This document shows positions 7,286 through 17,091 of a DNA stretch of 49,518 bases, one piece after another (within the stretch, counting starts at the first letter, position 1; every line of letters begins with the position of its first letter). The translations under genes were made by a program, and so were the position numbers. The notes under the pieces were generated by a model. The model was not told the DNA's origin, searched no databases, and was given only the letters and a program-made list of their open reading frames with translations. Origin of the DNA: Bacteroidales bacterium UBA2295 (lineage in GTDB: Bacteria > Bacteroidota > Bacteroidia > Bacteroidales > Tenuifilaceae); assembly GCA_002345825.1 (NCBI GenBank), contig DDWD01000064.1:1-49518 (forward strand). Direction: 5' to 3'.

Positions 7286-9835
7286 CTACAACTCACTTTT
7301 GGTAGTCCCATTGGCTCTAAATAGCATATCAGCCGATTGTAATAGTTTCATCTTTAGGCTTGGCGATAAATCTGGGTTAGCTTCAATCCAGCTGTTAACA
7401 ATCTCGTAAGCTTCGGGCGATGAGTGTCCCCAAAGCGTAGCGTCGAGCCAACTCTTTGGGAAAAAGATATCGCCTGTTTGTTGTATCTGGGGGAGCATAT
7501 CGAGCGAGGGCGCAATGAAGCGGATGCTAAAATCGGAACGTAACGGATGGTGCAACCACCTTAAGGCTTCTGAAACCCAGGGTTCGGGTTTGCGGTTGGC
7601 TGGATTTTGCAGTTTTTCAAAGAATTTTATTCTATCGCTGAGATTTGGCGAAACGGCGTTAAGCGTGAAATCGAACTGCGCCACACGATCGGGATTATCG
7701 ATGCGTTCAATCTCGCCCAGCGCTATGGCATGGTATAGCTCAGGTTTACGAATCATGAGCTCGTAGGCCAATCGGGTTCTCTCGTTTTCGCTGAGCGAAA
7801 TATCACATACCTTTTCCTGTGTCCAACCGGTGTATAGACTGCTAAACGACTCATTGGTTGTAAAAACTGAGAACAGGGTTGAAAGCGCTGATCTTTTTTG
7901 CTCAATGGGTAAATTCCCATTGAGTATGCTCCACAGGCATTGCTCAATTGGTTCCTCTAATCTATCGCGTTCAATTTGATCAGAAAATCTCCAGAAAACA
8001 GTTGAAAGTATATTTAGTAGATATCCTTGTATTTGCGATTCCGTTTCATTCTCAATACATCCAATTAGCATTTTAGCATACTCATTGGCATTGAATTTTC
8101 CACCTAAAAACATTTCGTACAGCGAGATGTGTTGCGATGCTCTTGAGACTGGATCTTTGGGTATTCCTTTTCCTGTCAGAATCTGTTTTAGGGTGGAGCT
8201 GTCGGGCATGAAGTATCCATATGCCTTACCGCTGGAGTTCACCATCAACGAGAATTCAGAGCTGTTTAAACTATTTATTGTAAACGATTCTGGCAAACTA
8301 TTTAACCAAAACTGCTCCTGATTTTCGATATTATCAGAAACACTAACATCAACATACATTGGAGGGAAGGGAGTGGCATTTAAAGCCTCAAAATTAAGCG
8401 AATTCGAATCGTTCTCTATTGAGTAAGCAATTGCTGGGCGGCCAGCCTTTTCGGTCCAAATTTGTGCCCATTCCTTCAGATTCTTATCGCAATACTTATC
8501 TAGAATGAAAACCAGTTCACTCCAGCTGGCATTGCCCATCTGATAAGTATTAAGGTACTCCTGAACACCCTGTTGAAAAGCATCGTTGCCCATAAGCATA
8601 ACAAGCTGCTGCATCATGATGGGAGCCTTGTGATATATAATATCGCCGTAAAGTGTTCCGGCATACAGCATGTTGTCGAGCTCCTGAACAATTGGATTTG
8701 CCCCCTGAGTTCTATCGACTGAGTAAGCACTGGGAAAATGCGATAGCATAAAGCTTAGCTCATGGTTTATGGTTGGATACTGTGGGTTAACAATTTGGTC
8801 GGCCATAAAACCTGCAAATACTTCCTTTAGCCAAACATCGTTAAACCAGCGCATGGTAACCAAGTTACCAAACCACTGATGTGCCACTTCGTGAGCAATA
8901 AGGTTGGCTTGTCGTAATTGCTGATTCTCGGTGGGATTCTCCTCGAGCAGCAGCCGGCTGTCGCGGTAGTAGATCGCTCCAGGGTGTTCCATACCGCTAT
9001 ACTGAAATCCTGGTATTAAAATAATATCCAGTTTTGGAAATGGATGAGCAATACCTGTGTAATCCTCGAGCCAGCTCAACGATTGTGCGTGCAGATTAAA
9101 TATGGTGTTCAGGTTTCTGTCCAGCTTTTCCCTGTCGGTTTCTCTATGGTAAATTGAGAAAGTTCTTCCCTGTACAGTTTTGGTTTCAATCTTAAAATCA
9201 CCAGTTGCAAAAGCAAAGAGGTATGTGCTAATTGTTTCGCTATCATTAAAATAAATCTCCTTTTCTAGTTCAGTCAGGTAGTTTATTGAATCAACCTTAC
9301 CATTTGATATTGCGGTCCATTGAGCAGGAATGGTTAGCGATAGCTGGAACTTGGCCTTCAGGTCGGGTTGGTCGAAGCAAGGAAAAACCGTTGATGCCCG
9401 GTCGGGCACAAGCAGGGTGTACAAAAAATCTTCGCGTCGATTAAGCGAGCCATTATTTGAAATAAAACTTACCTGTATGGTGTTTGTCCCAACGCTAACG
9501 TGCTTTTTGGGGATAATTATATGCCCTTTTTCAAACTTGTAGTTAATATTTCTATTATCAATCGATACAGCTTTAACCATAGTGGGCTTTGCCCTAAAAT
9601 CCATCACAACAGATTGTTGCTGAGCAATATTGAAAGATATCTCAGCCAATCCGTGAACACTATCGGCTTTTTGCTTAGGGATATCAAACCGCAGCTTGTA
9701 CACAATATCCGAAATAGTGGCTTTACGGTTTTGGGCCAATTCCAACGAAACTCCCTCGTCTACGCTGGTTGAAGTGCAGGCACTAAGCAAAAATATGCCC
9801 AGCAAACTTAGTAATATACTTGCTCTTGGTAGCAT
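7286..9835 (-). CDS. M1 family zinc aminopeptidase, lipoprotein
   Basis: An 849-residue gluzincin. Residues 1-20 are a lipoprotein signal (lipobox LLSAC, Cys20), so the enzyme is probably anchored in the periplasm or outer membrane. An N-terminal beta domain (~40-220) is followed by the catalytic domain: GMEHPGAIYY (the GxMEN-type substrate site, near residue 282) and HEVAHQWFGNL with the zinc-binding Glu 18 residues after the second His (WLKE), a full HExxH-18-E site. The rest is an alpha-helical C-terminal domain. It removes N-terminal amino acids from peptides. The downstream end touches the MITE-like copy 1, which may supply its transcript end. Confidence 0.93.
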   Translation of the reverse strand: MLPRASILLSLLGIFLLSACTSTSVDEGVSLELAQNRKATISDIVYKLRFDIPKQKADSVHGLAEISFNIAQQQSVVMDFRAKPTMVKAVSIDNRNINYKFEKGHIIIPKKHVSVGTNTIQVSFISNNGSLNRREDFLYTLLVPDRASTVFPCFDQPDLKAKFQLSLTIPAQWTAISNGKVDSINYLTELEKEIYFNDSETISTYLFAFATGDFKIETKTVQGRTFSIYHRETDREKLDRNLNTIFNLHAQSLSWLEDYTGIAHPFPKLDIILIPGFQYSGMEHPGAIYYRDSRLLLEENPTENQQLRQANLIAHEVAHQWFGNLVTMRWFNDVWLKEVFAGFMADQIVNPQYPTINHELSFMLSHFPSAYSVDRTQGANPIVQELDNMLYAGTLYGDIIYHKAPIMMQQLVMLMGNDAFQQGVQEYLNTYQMGNASWSELVFILDKYCDKNLKEWAQIWTEKAGRPAIAYSIENDSNSLNFEALNATPFPPMYVDVSVSDNIENQEQFWLNSLPESFTINSLNSSEFSLMVNSSGKAYGYFMPDSSTLKQILTGKGIPKDPVSRASQHISLYEMFLGGKFNANEYAKMLIGCIENETESQIQGYLLNILSTVFWRFSDQIERDRLEEPIEQCLWSILNGNLPIEQKRSALSTLFSVFTTNESFSSLYTGWTQEKVCDISLSENERTRLAYELMIRKPELYHAIALGEIERIDNPDRVAQFDFTLNAVSPNLSDRIKFFEKLQNPANRKPEPWVSEALRWLHHPLRSDFSIRFIAPSLDMLPQIQQTGDIFFPKSWLDATLWGHSSPEAYEIVNSWIEANPDLSPSLKMKLLQSADMLFRANGTTKSEL

Positions 9836-9902
9836 AATTTTTTGTTTAGCAAGTTAACGAAAATATTGTATATAAAAGCTTAAGGTGATTATAAGTAACG
9901 AC

Positions 9903-10814
9903 TTACGGAACGTTATCTACAGCAATTTTTCTAACTCGTTGCCTTCGGTTTACCATATATACCCCCAGCAGAACAATTATTATTCCCAGGATTTGAACCC
10001 AGTTCACCGTTTCACCATCGGATATTCCCCATAGAATGGCAAAGAATGGTATGATGTAGGTTACAGAGCTGGCAAAAAGGGCATTGGTGTAGCGAATTAA
10101 ATTGTTAAATACAAAGAGTGAAAGTACAGACCCAAAGGCTGATAGGGCAAGTACTGCTGATAAACTCTGCCAAAAGTATGGCGACTGCCATGCAGCATTA
10201 AGATCAGTAAAAAGCAAAACAATCCCAGCCACTGGCCCCACCATTAAAAACGAAAGGGCGGTGATTTGTATCCCGCTCATATTGGGTAACTTGAATTTCA
10301 CCTCATTTACGTTAATTCCATATCCAATGGTTGCTATTACAACGAAAAGAGCATACGAATTGACCCCAAATATTGCCCTAAAATCACCACCGGTAATAAG
10401 TGCCAAAGCGCCAATAAAGCCAATAATAACTCCAATAATTTGGTTGGTGGTGGGTTTGTTTTTGTAGAAAAGAATCCCCACAATTAGGGCAAAAAGTGTG
10501 GCCGAACTATTGAGCATACCCGAAAGGGCGCTCGATATATGAGTTTGCGCCAGCGCAAAAAGAAATGCTGGAAAAAAAATGCCTGCAAACCCAACCAACG
10601 AAATGTTTTTTGCGTTTGTTCTGTTTATTTTGCTAAAGTATTTTACAATTAGTGGTATCAGAAGAACAAACCCGAAGAATACCCTAATGGCAGCAACCTG
10701 AGTAAACGAAAAGGCCACTAACCCTTTCTTCATCAGAATAAAAGAACTACCCCAAATTAGGGCTAATGCTAGCATGGCAACCCACTGCCACACTTTTTTA
10801 GTAAGATCTATCAT
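9903..10814 (-). CDS. DMT superfamily transporter (EamA family)
   Basis: A 303-residue inner-membrane protein with ten hydrophobic segments in two EamA halves: WQWVAMLALALIWGSSFILMKKGL and AAIRVFFGFVLLIP in the first, GINVNEVKFKLPN...ALSFLMVGPVAGIVLLF and YIIPFFAILWGISDGE in the second. EamA proteins export metabolites or amino acids; the substrate cannot be predicted here. It ends with a basic tail (VNRRQRVRKI). It lies 67 bp upstream of the aminopeptidase on the same strand, so the two may be cotranscribed. A full -7 box lies 23 bp before the ATG. Confidence 0.9.
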   Translation of the reverse strand: MIDLTKKVWQWVAMLALALIWGSSFILMKKGLVAFSFTQVAAIRVFFGFVLLIPLIVKYFSKINRTNAKNISLVGFAGIFFPAFLFALAQTHISSALSGMLNSSATLFALIVGILFYKNKPTTNQIIGVIIGFIGALALITGGDFRAIFGVNSYALFVVIATIGYGINVNEVKFKLPNMSGIQITALSFLMVGPVAGIVLLFTDLNAAWQSPYFWQSLSAVLALSAFGSVLSLFVFNNLIRYTNALFASSVTYIIPFFAILWGISDGETVNWVQILGIIIVLLGVYMVNRRQRVRKIAVDNVP

Positions 10815-10836
10815 ACGTGCTGATTAAATAATTGTT

Positions 10837-10844
10837 CAAAAGTA
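10837..10844 (-). promoter_or_regulatory. Bacteroidota -7 box for the EamA gene
   Basis: On the minus strand this reads TACTTTTG, a full TAnnTTTG match, with an ATTG-containing stretch about 16 nt further upstream. The leader to the ATG at 10814 would be ~15 nt. Confidence 0.5.
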
Positions 10845-10926
10845 GCGTTTTGCGCAATGGCAATTGATGTAAAGATGAATTTTCGAGAAAAAAGCTTAAT
10901 TTGGCAAGCGTTTAAAAGTTTATTCG

Positions 10927-13900
10927 ATGACTTTACGAAGATCAATCTGCTTTATTTTACTCGCACTGATCTCAATTTCAAGGGGTTTTTCACAATCTGT
11001 CGAAATTGATCGGTTTTCTCGCTTTATCAACTTCACTGTTCAAAGCGGGTTAAGCCACAATACGGTAAACGATATTGTACAGGATTATAACGGATTCATT
11101 TGGTTTGCAACAGAAAACGGATTATCGCGATATGATGGTTATTCGTTTGTAAACTTTTTTCATAACCCCGAGGATGATAACACAATTCCCGGGAACTCTG
11201 TTATTACGCTTGCAATTGATAGCAAGAATTATTTGTGGGTTGGAACGGCTGCTGGGTTGTGCAGGATTAATCTTGACAACGGAAATGTTGATCACTTTCA
11301 AACTGTTATTGGTAAGTCTAATACACCTCGCACAAATCATATCCGAAAGTTGTACTTTTCCGATCGTACCCAAAAACTGTGGATTGAGACGCTTGGCGGA
11401 GTCCTAACCTCGCTTGATATTAATACTAATGAGTGGGAACACTTTGCGCACGAGGCAAGTAGCCAACCATACTACCGATACCACTCACTTTACGAGGATT
11501 CCGAAGGATACCTTTGGGTTGGTGGCAGGAATACTCCAATTATTAGGTTCGATACAAACAACCAAACCATGCACGCTATATATGCAAGCGGTTTGGAGAA
11601 TGGAGGAAAACGCGATAACGATTTGGCCGATATTTTTGAATCATCTAGGGGCAGCTGGTATGTGATGGGGCTCGATGGTATTTATGAGTTTTTTCCCGAA
11701 ACAGAAAAGTTTAGTAAAGTATATTCCTCTTCAACATACTCTGTTACCGAAGATAAGGAGGGGCAGCTGTGGTTTGGATCGGGTTATGGGCTATTAAAAT
11801 TCGACGAAGTAAACCGTAAGTTTATTGCATATCGTAATAGCAAGGATAATCCTCATTCAATTGTTCATAGCCATATCAATAAGGTTTTTATTGATAGAAC
11901 GGGTAATATTTGGGCAGGAACTCGTGAGGGAGTTAGCCTATTAAGGCAACGTTCAAAAGGTTTCGATTACTATTTTCACATCCCCGGCGATGAGCATAGC
12001 CTATCGTCCAACGAGGTTACCGCTCTGGCTCAGGATACCGATGGTACTATTTACGTTGGAACTGCTGACCATGGCATGAGCATTCTTAAACCTGGTGAAA
12101 ACGAATTCAAACAGATTGTGGGCGAGTTTCGCAGCGATAGCTGGCTTTCATCCGATCGTATCCGATCGCTATACTTCGATTCCAAAGGCATGCTTTGGGT
12201 TGGATTATGGTCTGGTGTGGGTTTTAATAGTTACAATCCATTAACACAGGAGTTTAAGAGATATGCTATTGACTATGAGTCTTTTCGTTCCGATTGGTAT
12301 AATGCCTTTCTAGAGGATTCGCAACATAATTTCATTGCTGGTGTTTGGGGTGCGCAGGGAGCTATGTATTTCGATAGGGAAACGGGGAAGTTTACCGGCA
12401 AGCATTACATTACATACAATAAACCCTACCATACTGCCATTAAACAAATAATGCATGATGGAACCGGTAATTATTTCATAACCACCCGACGTCTCCCAAG
12501 TGATGTGTATCACTACTCCTCAATTACTGGCAAGTATACATTACATAGATACAATGCTGACCTTGATGATGCCCTAGCTGCAGATAGTAAGGCAAATTTA
12601 CCATTTGCATACACGCACATTAGCAATATGGCCAACAACGGCAAGGGTGTATCGATTTTTGCTACCGATAATGGGATATATACCTGGGATGAGGTTAACA
12701 GTTTTCAGTCGTTTTATAAAGGCTTATGCAAACCCATAGATGCAAAAATATCGCATGACAACAGCGTATTTCTGCTGGAAGAGGATGCCCTTAGAGTATT
12801 TGATTCTTTTGGTAACCAGCAGCAAAAAGTATCCATACCAACCAATACGTATAGAGCATTAAGACTAATCAATTCCAAATCGTTGCTATTGGTAGGAGAG
12901 AAGGAGCTATACATTGGGCCAGCAAGTCCTGAAATAGATATCGAATCGTTTGCTAAAATCTCATTACATCGATATGGAATAATCAACTTCACTGAGATTA
13001 GCCAAAACTACTTGTGGGTTTCAACATCTAGCGGGTTGATTAGGCTATGTTTGGACGAAACTGAAAGTTTTACCTTGGAATCATGCAACGCGTTTACCAT
13101 ACTAGATATTCCGGTTACCTACACCCTAACGCTTAGCGAGAATCAGCTAGTAGCCTTTAGCCCACTTGGAGTATATCTTATAAATTCCGATACTGGAGAA
13201 AGTAATCTGGTTCCGTTTATGAATATCCCCGAAGGCTTTAGCCCTGCAATTCTAACGGCTGCCCTGTTCGACAATAATACCATTTGGGTGGGAACAGAGG
13301 CAGGGCATTATCAGATACGCCTTAATACTGGTGAGATTATCGACACAAATTTACCCGATTCCTACAGGGTTAGCTCACATTTAACATCCAGCTTAATGGA
13401 GGATCGTAACGGCGATATTTGGGTGGGAACCACCAATATGGGGCTTAATCGGATTAACAGGGCCACAGGTTACATTAAACATTTTTACGCTCCGGAGTTA
13501 CCCAGCAACTATGTCAATGCAACATTGGAAGCGGCTGATGGCAAAATTTGGGTTGCAACCCAAATGGGACTTTGTTACATTGTTGATGATTTTGTGGTAG
13601 TAATTTCAAATATACCTTCACAGCTCGATGTTCGTTCGCTAATCGAAGATGATCAGGGTTTAATTTGGGCAGGGACAAACAATGGATTGTTAGTTGTCGA
13701 TCCATCAACCTACAGTATAAAAATTTACCAAGAGTTTCATGGTTTCCCGAGCACAAACTTTTCTAAGGCTTGCATCAAGCTAAATAACGGCAGGTTTGCC
13801 TTTGGCACCTCAAAGGGTGTTGTTATTTTTGATCCCAATGAAATTTCACGTATCCCCAGTGTCGACACGGAAGTATCCTTTACGCATTTCGATGTGTTTG

Positions 13901-14964
13901 ACCATCCACAGGAATACTTTATAGCAAAAACCGATACGGTAGTACTAAATCATAAGCAAAACTTTTTCACCATAAACTTTTCCGCAGCAGAGTATGAGTT
14001 TGGAGAGGGAACAACTTACTACTACATGCTCCAAAATATTGACCCTACATGGGCCAAAACACATTCGCATAGCGTATCGTACACCAATGTACCACCTGGC
14101 CGATACACCTTCCGAATTACTAAGATGTTGTCAAATGGAACGGTTTCGAATATTTATTCAGATTTAACCATTGCAATCCGTCCGGCTTGGTGGCAAACGC
14201 TATGGTTTAAGTTGGCAATTACACTTATTGTAGTGGGAGGCTTAGCTGCTTATGCTTACACCTATATACGGCAATTAAATGCTGCTCGTTTAAATGTTGA
14301 GCTGGAGCAACGATTGCTAATATCACAGATGAATCCTCACTTCATTTTCAACAGCTTGTCGGCTATTCAAAGCTTCATGTATCGGAATCAACCCGAGGTT
14401 GCAGGAAATTATCTCTCATCGTTTTCTCGGTTGGTTAGGTTGATTTTAGAGAATTCTCGTTCAGCATCAATAACCATAAAGCAGGAAGTGCAAACGCTGG
14501 AGCTATACCTGTCGTTGCAAAAGCTTCGGTTTCCCAACAAATTTGATTATTCCATAGATGTTGATCCATCTCTGATTGTTTCGGCACAGCAATTGCCTCC
14601 AATGCTTGCTCAGCCTTTTATTGAGAATAGCATTGAGCACGGCATTATGCATATGGATGGGAAGGGGTACATTCAGGTTCAAATCCTTAGCGAGGGTGGT
14701 AACCTAAAGATTATTGTGGAAGATAATGGCGTAGGGGTTGAAAAATCGAAGGAGATAAATAGGAGTAAACGGTTTTCGCACACGAGCTATGCAACATCAA
14801 TAACTCAGGAAAGGATTAAGGGTTATTCAAAGAGGAATCAACGGGGTGCGGAGGTTAAAATTATTAACCTGACGGAGCAGGGCAAACAGGGAACTCGAGT
14901 TGAGATCACAATTCCTACTCGATATTTAAATAATGATACTATCAAAACAAATGGCAATGATTAG
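10927..14964 (+). CDS. Reg_prop/Y_Y_Y sensor histidine kinase, LytS-like output
   Basis: A 1345-residue membrane sensor. A signal peptide (residues ~1-22, ending RGFSQ) leads into two seven-bladed Reg_prop propellers (~25-1000) built from repeats such as DYNGFIWFATENGLSRYDG and DRTGNIWAGTREGVSLL. A Y_Y_Y domain (~1005-1080, ending VPPGRYTFRIT) precedes one transmembrane helix (~1093-1115), then a His_kinase (PF06580) domain with QMNPHFIFNSL near residue 1134 and an ATPase N-box (PPMLAQPFIENSIEHGI, ~1224). No receiver or AraC domain is fused, unlike classical hybrid sensors; output passes to the overlapping LytTR regulator. The ligand is unknown; polysaccharide-type signals are usual for this propeller class but unproven here. 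Confidence 0.92.
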   Translation: MTLRRSICFILLALISISRGFSQSVEIDRFSRFINFTVQSGLSHNTVNDIVQDYNGFIWFATENGLSRYDGYSFVNFFHNPEDDNTIPGNSVITLAIDSKNYLWVGTAAGLCRINLDNGNVDHFQTVIGKSNTPRTNHIRKLYFSDRTQKLWIETLGGVLTSLDINTNEWEHFAHEASSQPYYRYHSLYEDSEGYLWVGGRNTPIIRFDTNNQTMHAIYASGLENGGKRDNDLADIFESSRGSWYVMGLDGIYEFFPETEKFSKVYSSSTYSVTEDKEGQLWFGSGYGLLKFDEVNRKFIAYRNSKDNPHSIVHSHINKVFIDRTGNIWAGTREGVSLLRQRSKGFDYYFHIPGDEHSLSSNEVTALAQDTDGTIYVGTADHGMSILKPGENEFKQIVGEFRSDSWLSSDRIRSLYFDSKGMLWVGLWSGVGFNSYNPLTQEFKRYAIDYESFRSDWYNAFLEDSQHNFIAGVWGAQGAMYFDRETGKFTGKHYITYNKPYHTAIKQIMHDGTGNYFITTRRLPSDVYHYSSITGKYTLHRYNADLDDALAADSKANLPFAYTHISNMANNGKGVSIFATDNGIYTWDEVNSFQSFYKGLCKPIDAKISHDNSVFLLEEDALRVFDSFGNQQQKVSIPTNTYRALRLINSKSLLLVGEKELYIGPASPEIDIESFAKISLHRYGIINFTEISQNYLWVSTSSGLIRLCLDETESFTLESCNAFTILDIPVTYTLTLSENQLVAFSPLGVYLINSDTGESNLVPFMNIPEGFSPAILTAALFDNNTIWVGTEAGHYQIRLNTGEIIDTNLPDSYRVSSHLTSSLMEDRNGDIWVGTTNMGLNRINRATGYIKHFYAPELPSNYVNATLEAADGKIWVATQMGLCYIVDDFVVVISNIPSQLDVRSLIEDDQGLIWAGTNNGLLVVDPSTYSIKIYQEFHGFPSTNFSKACIKLNNGRFAFGTSKGVVIFDPNEISRIPSVDTEVSFTHFDVFDHPQEYFIAKTDTVVLNHKQNFFTINFSAAEYEFGEGTTYYYMLQNIDPTWAKTHSHSVSYTNVPPGRYTFRITKMLSNGTVSNIYSDLTIAIRPAWWQTLWFKLAITLIVVGGLAAYAYTYIRQLNAARLNVELEQRLLISQMNPHFIFNSLSAIQSFMYRNQPEVAGNYLSSFSRLVRLILENSRSASITIKQEVQTLELYLSLQKLRFPNKFDYSIDVDPSLIVSAQQLPPMLAQPFIENSIEHGIMHMDGKGYIQVQILSEGGNLKIIVEDNGVGVEKSKEINRSKRFSHTSYATSITQERIKGYSKRNQRGAEVKIINLTEQGKQGTRVEITIPTRYLNNDTIKTNGND

Positions 14965-15709
14965 AGCATTACTAGTTGATGATGAGCCAAGAGCCAGAGA
15001 ATCATTAAAGGTAATTCTTGAACGGTATTTTCCCGAGGTGGATGTTGTGGGTGAGGCCGAAGGGGTAGACGATGCATTTATGGCAATCCAAAACCTTAAG
15101 CCAAACACCGTATTTCTAGACATAAATATGCCCGACGGCTCTGGTTTTGATTTGTTGAAAAGGTTCGAGACCATAGATTTTAAAGTGGTTTTCGTAACGG
15201 CATTCGAGGAGTATGCCCTCGAGGCCATAAAGTTTAGCGCGCTCGATTACATTCTAAAGCCTATAAACACCAACGAGCTACGTGTTGCAATTGAGCGCCT
15301 TACCAGTAGTTTAGACGAAAAGGACGATTTAGCGATTAAACTTAAGGCCTTTTTTGCCAATATGGAAGCTGCAAGTCAGGAAAAAAAGAAGATTGTGCTT
15401 AAAACCTCAGAGAGTATTCATCTTGTCCCCATACAAACCATTGTACGCTGCGAGGCCGATGGAAACTACACCAAAGTTTTTTTCGACAACCAGCCCAAGT
15501 TGTTAATATCAAAGCCTTTGAAGCATTTTGAGGATATGCTAGAGGAGTTTGGATTCGTAAGAGTTCACCAAAGTCATCTGGTTAACATCAATCACGTGGT
15601 ACGGGTCGACAAGGTTGATGGAGGTGTGCTGATTTTTGCCGATGGGGCACAGGTTTCCATCTCGGTGCGTAAACGCGAGCAGCTGTTCAAACTTCTCAAT
15701 AGCTTATAG
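14957..15709 (+). CDS. LytTR family response regulator
   Basis: A 250-residue regulator from the chosen start MIRALLVDDEPRARE; ATGs at 14951 and 14933 would add 2 or 8 residues, but family members begin at the first receiver strand. Residues 1-118 are a receiver domain: acidic pair DDE, phosphoacceptor in FLDINMPDGSG (near residue 54), switch Thr/Ser in VFVTAFEEYA, and Lys in DYILKPI. Residues ~145-245 are a LytTR DNA-binding domain (IVLKTSESIHLVP ... FVRVHQSHLVNINHV). The gene overlaps the kinase end by 8 bp, so the two are a LytS/LytR-type cognate pair. Targets may include the LytTR and surface genes just downstream. Confidence 0.92.
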   Translation: MIRALLVDDEPRARESLKVILERYFPEVDVVGEAEGVDDAFMAIQNLKPNTVFLDINMPDGSGFDLLKRFETIDFKVVFVTAFEEYALEAIKFSALDYILKPINTNELRVAIERLTSSLDEKDDLAIKLKAFFANMEAASQEKKKIVLKTSESIHLVPIQTIVRCEADGNYTKVFFDNQPKLLISKPLKHFEDMLEEFGFVRVHQSHLVNINHVVRVDKVDGGVLIFADGAQVSISVRKREQLFKLLNSL

Positions 15710-15844
15710 TCCGATAGCTGTTAGGCAAATTTCCTGCTCAAATAATAAATACATCCTTACGAATAGTAGTTTAAACCTGCTGTATACTCACCATCCCTTT
15801 TTATAAAAAGGAAATGCAGCTACTTTGGCTTCAAATTCTATGCT

Positions 15845-16330
15845 ATGGCCAAAGCAATAGTTGTTGCAAATCATCAAAAGGGGGCAGGTCTCCACAGTTT
15901 TCAAACCAGCAATGTATTAGCTTGGTTTGAGGTTGTTGGAGATTCCATTAATACATTGCCGCTTGGCACGTGGACCAACAAGGAACCCTTGATGATTGGT
16001 AACGCTAAAGTTTTAGCCAAGGGCTGCAGCTACTTTGTTATTCCTACTGAAACCATTGTTCGCGTGGAGCATAGCAACCACGAGAGCATCATTTATCTCG
16101 ATTCCACCGAGTATTTCACATCCACCATACCTTTCGAAAAACTTTCCAATTTGCTTGGAAAACACCATTTTTTTCAAATACATCCCGCACATCTTATAAA
16201 TATAAATCACCTAAAAACTTTTGTTAAGTGTAACGCCTTTGTAACCCTTAGCAATTCCCATGCAGTGCCTGTAAGCATTGGGAATGATCAAAAAATTGAA
16301 GATTTTTTAAATACCCAAACCATATTTTAA
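15845..16330 (+). CDS. Stand-alone LytTR domain protein
   Basis: A 161-residue protein with no receiver domain. Residues ~62-158 are a LytTR DNA-binding domain: YFVIPTETIVRVEHSNHESIIYL and FFQIHPAHLININHLKTF align closely with the corresponding block of the response regulator just upstream (VHQSHLVNINHV), so it may derive from a local duplication. The first ~60 residues (AWFEVVGDSINTLPLGTW) are not part of LytTR; VVGDSI recalls the GDSM motif of S24/LexA peptidases, but no catalytic Lys region follows, so I do not assign that family. It probably binds DNA without phosphorylation, perhaps modulating the same promoters. The secreted-protein gene follows 23 bp later. Confidence 0.75.
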   Translation: MAKAIVVANHQKGAGLHSFQTSNVLAWFEVVGDSINTLPLGTWTNKEPLMIGNAKVLAKGCSYFVIPTETIVRVEHSNHESIIYLDSTEYFTSTIPFEKLSNLLGKHHFFQIHPAHLININHLKTFVKCNAFVTLSNSHAVPVSIGNDQKIEDFLNTQTIF

Positions 16331-16340
16331 ACTAATAACT

Positions 16341-16345
16341 GGAGG
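16341..16345 (+). promoter_or_regulatory. Strong Shine-Dalgarno site before the 226-aa secreted protein gene
   Basis: GGAGG lies 8 nt before the ATG at 16354. Good SD sites are rare in this window, so it fixes this start and suggests efficient translation. Confidence 0.6.
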
Positions 16346-16353
16346 ATAAAACT

Positions 16354-17034
16354 ATGAAACGTATTACATTACTACTTGCAGCGATTATTTATCTTGGCCT
16401 ATCCGTTGGATACGCCCAACTTTTCCCAAAAGTCGATAAGCCCACATCCGATGAGATGAGCCTTTTGGTTCTGCAGTTTGGTAAGCAAAAGGATGATGCA
16501 AGCGGATTTGAAATTGTGCTGAACAACAATGCTACAGGTTGGGCTCCTGCTGTAAAAGGTCCCAATGGCGAGTTTATACCCTTTCGTAAGTACGATTCAG
16601 CAGCCGATGTAACAAACATTTTTTACTCCGAGAATTTAAAGGCAGGCGAATATACCCTGATAGGCTTTTTCCATGTATATGTCGATTATGGTAAGCTAGA
16701 GGAGTATAAAAAGGAGGTGAACAACCCGAACTTCATAATGTCTTACGAGCCCTATGCCGATAATTCGTACCACATTAAACAATTGGTTGAACTTGATGAG
16801 CCAGTAAAAATTAATCTTGGCGCAGGTACGGTTAAGTCGCTTGGCAACTACGGCGTAAAGTTCGAGTGGGTAGGCGGCCCTTGGGGTACAACTGACGATC
16901 GCTGGATGATAAAAGACAATGCAGAGATCATTTTGGCTGAGCCACACGACGAGTATATTGCTAGGTATATCAAAACTTGGAGAACCCGCTCATGGAAACC
17001 ATGGAATGCAATAAATCCTTCAAGTGCATTGTAA
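16354..17034 (+). CDS. Hypothetical secreted protein
   Basis: A 226-residue protein with a Sec signal peptide (MKRITLLLAAIIYLGLSVGYAQ). The mature chain starts LFPKVDKPTSDEMSLLVLQFGKQKD and contains predicted strand-rich stretches (AGEYTLIGFFHVYVDYGKL) that look like an Ig- or carboxypeptidase-regulatory-like beta sandwich, then an aromatic tail (WRTRSWKPWNAINPSS). No lipobox, barrel or sorting signal is visible, so it is probably periplasmic. I do not recognise the family. It sits between the LytTR gene and the giant surface protein, all on one strand, which suggests common control by the LytTR system. Confidence 0.7.
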   Translation: MKRITLLLAAIIYLGLSVGYAQLFPKVDKPTSDEMSLLVLQFGKQKDDASGFEIVLNNNATGWAPAVKGPNGEFIPFRKYDSAADVTNIFYSENLKAGEYTLIGFFHVYVDYGKLEEYKKEVNNPNFIMSYEPYADNSYHIKQLVELDEPVKINLGAGTVKSLGNYGVKFEWVGGPWGTTDDRWMIKDNAEIILAEPHDEYIARYIKTWRTRSWKPWNAINPSSAL

Positions 17035-17091
17035 CCTTTATTCCAAGTATTTATTAATCTTTTATTAACTTTTTAACCAATTTGATATGTT

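Noticed and set aside
15845..16030. N terminus of the 161-aa LytTR protein as an S24/LexA-type peptidase domain
   Set aside because: Only a GDS motif is present; the catalytic Lys region and the rest of the fold are missing.
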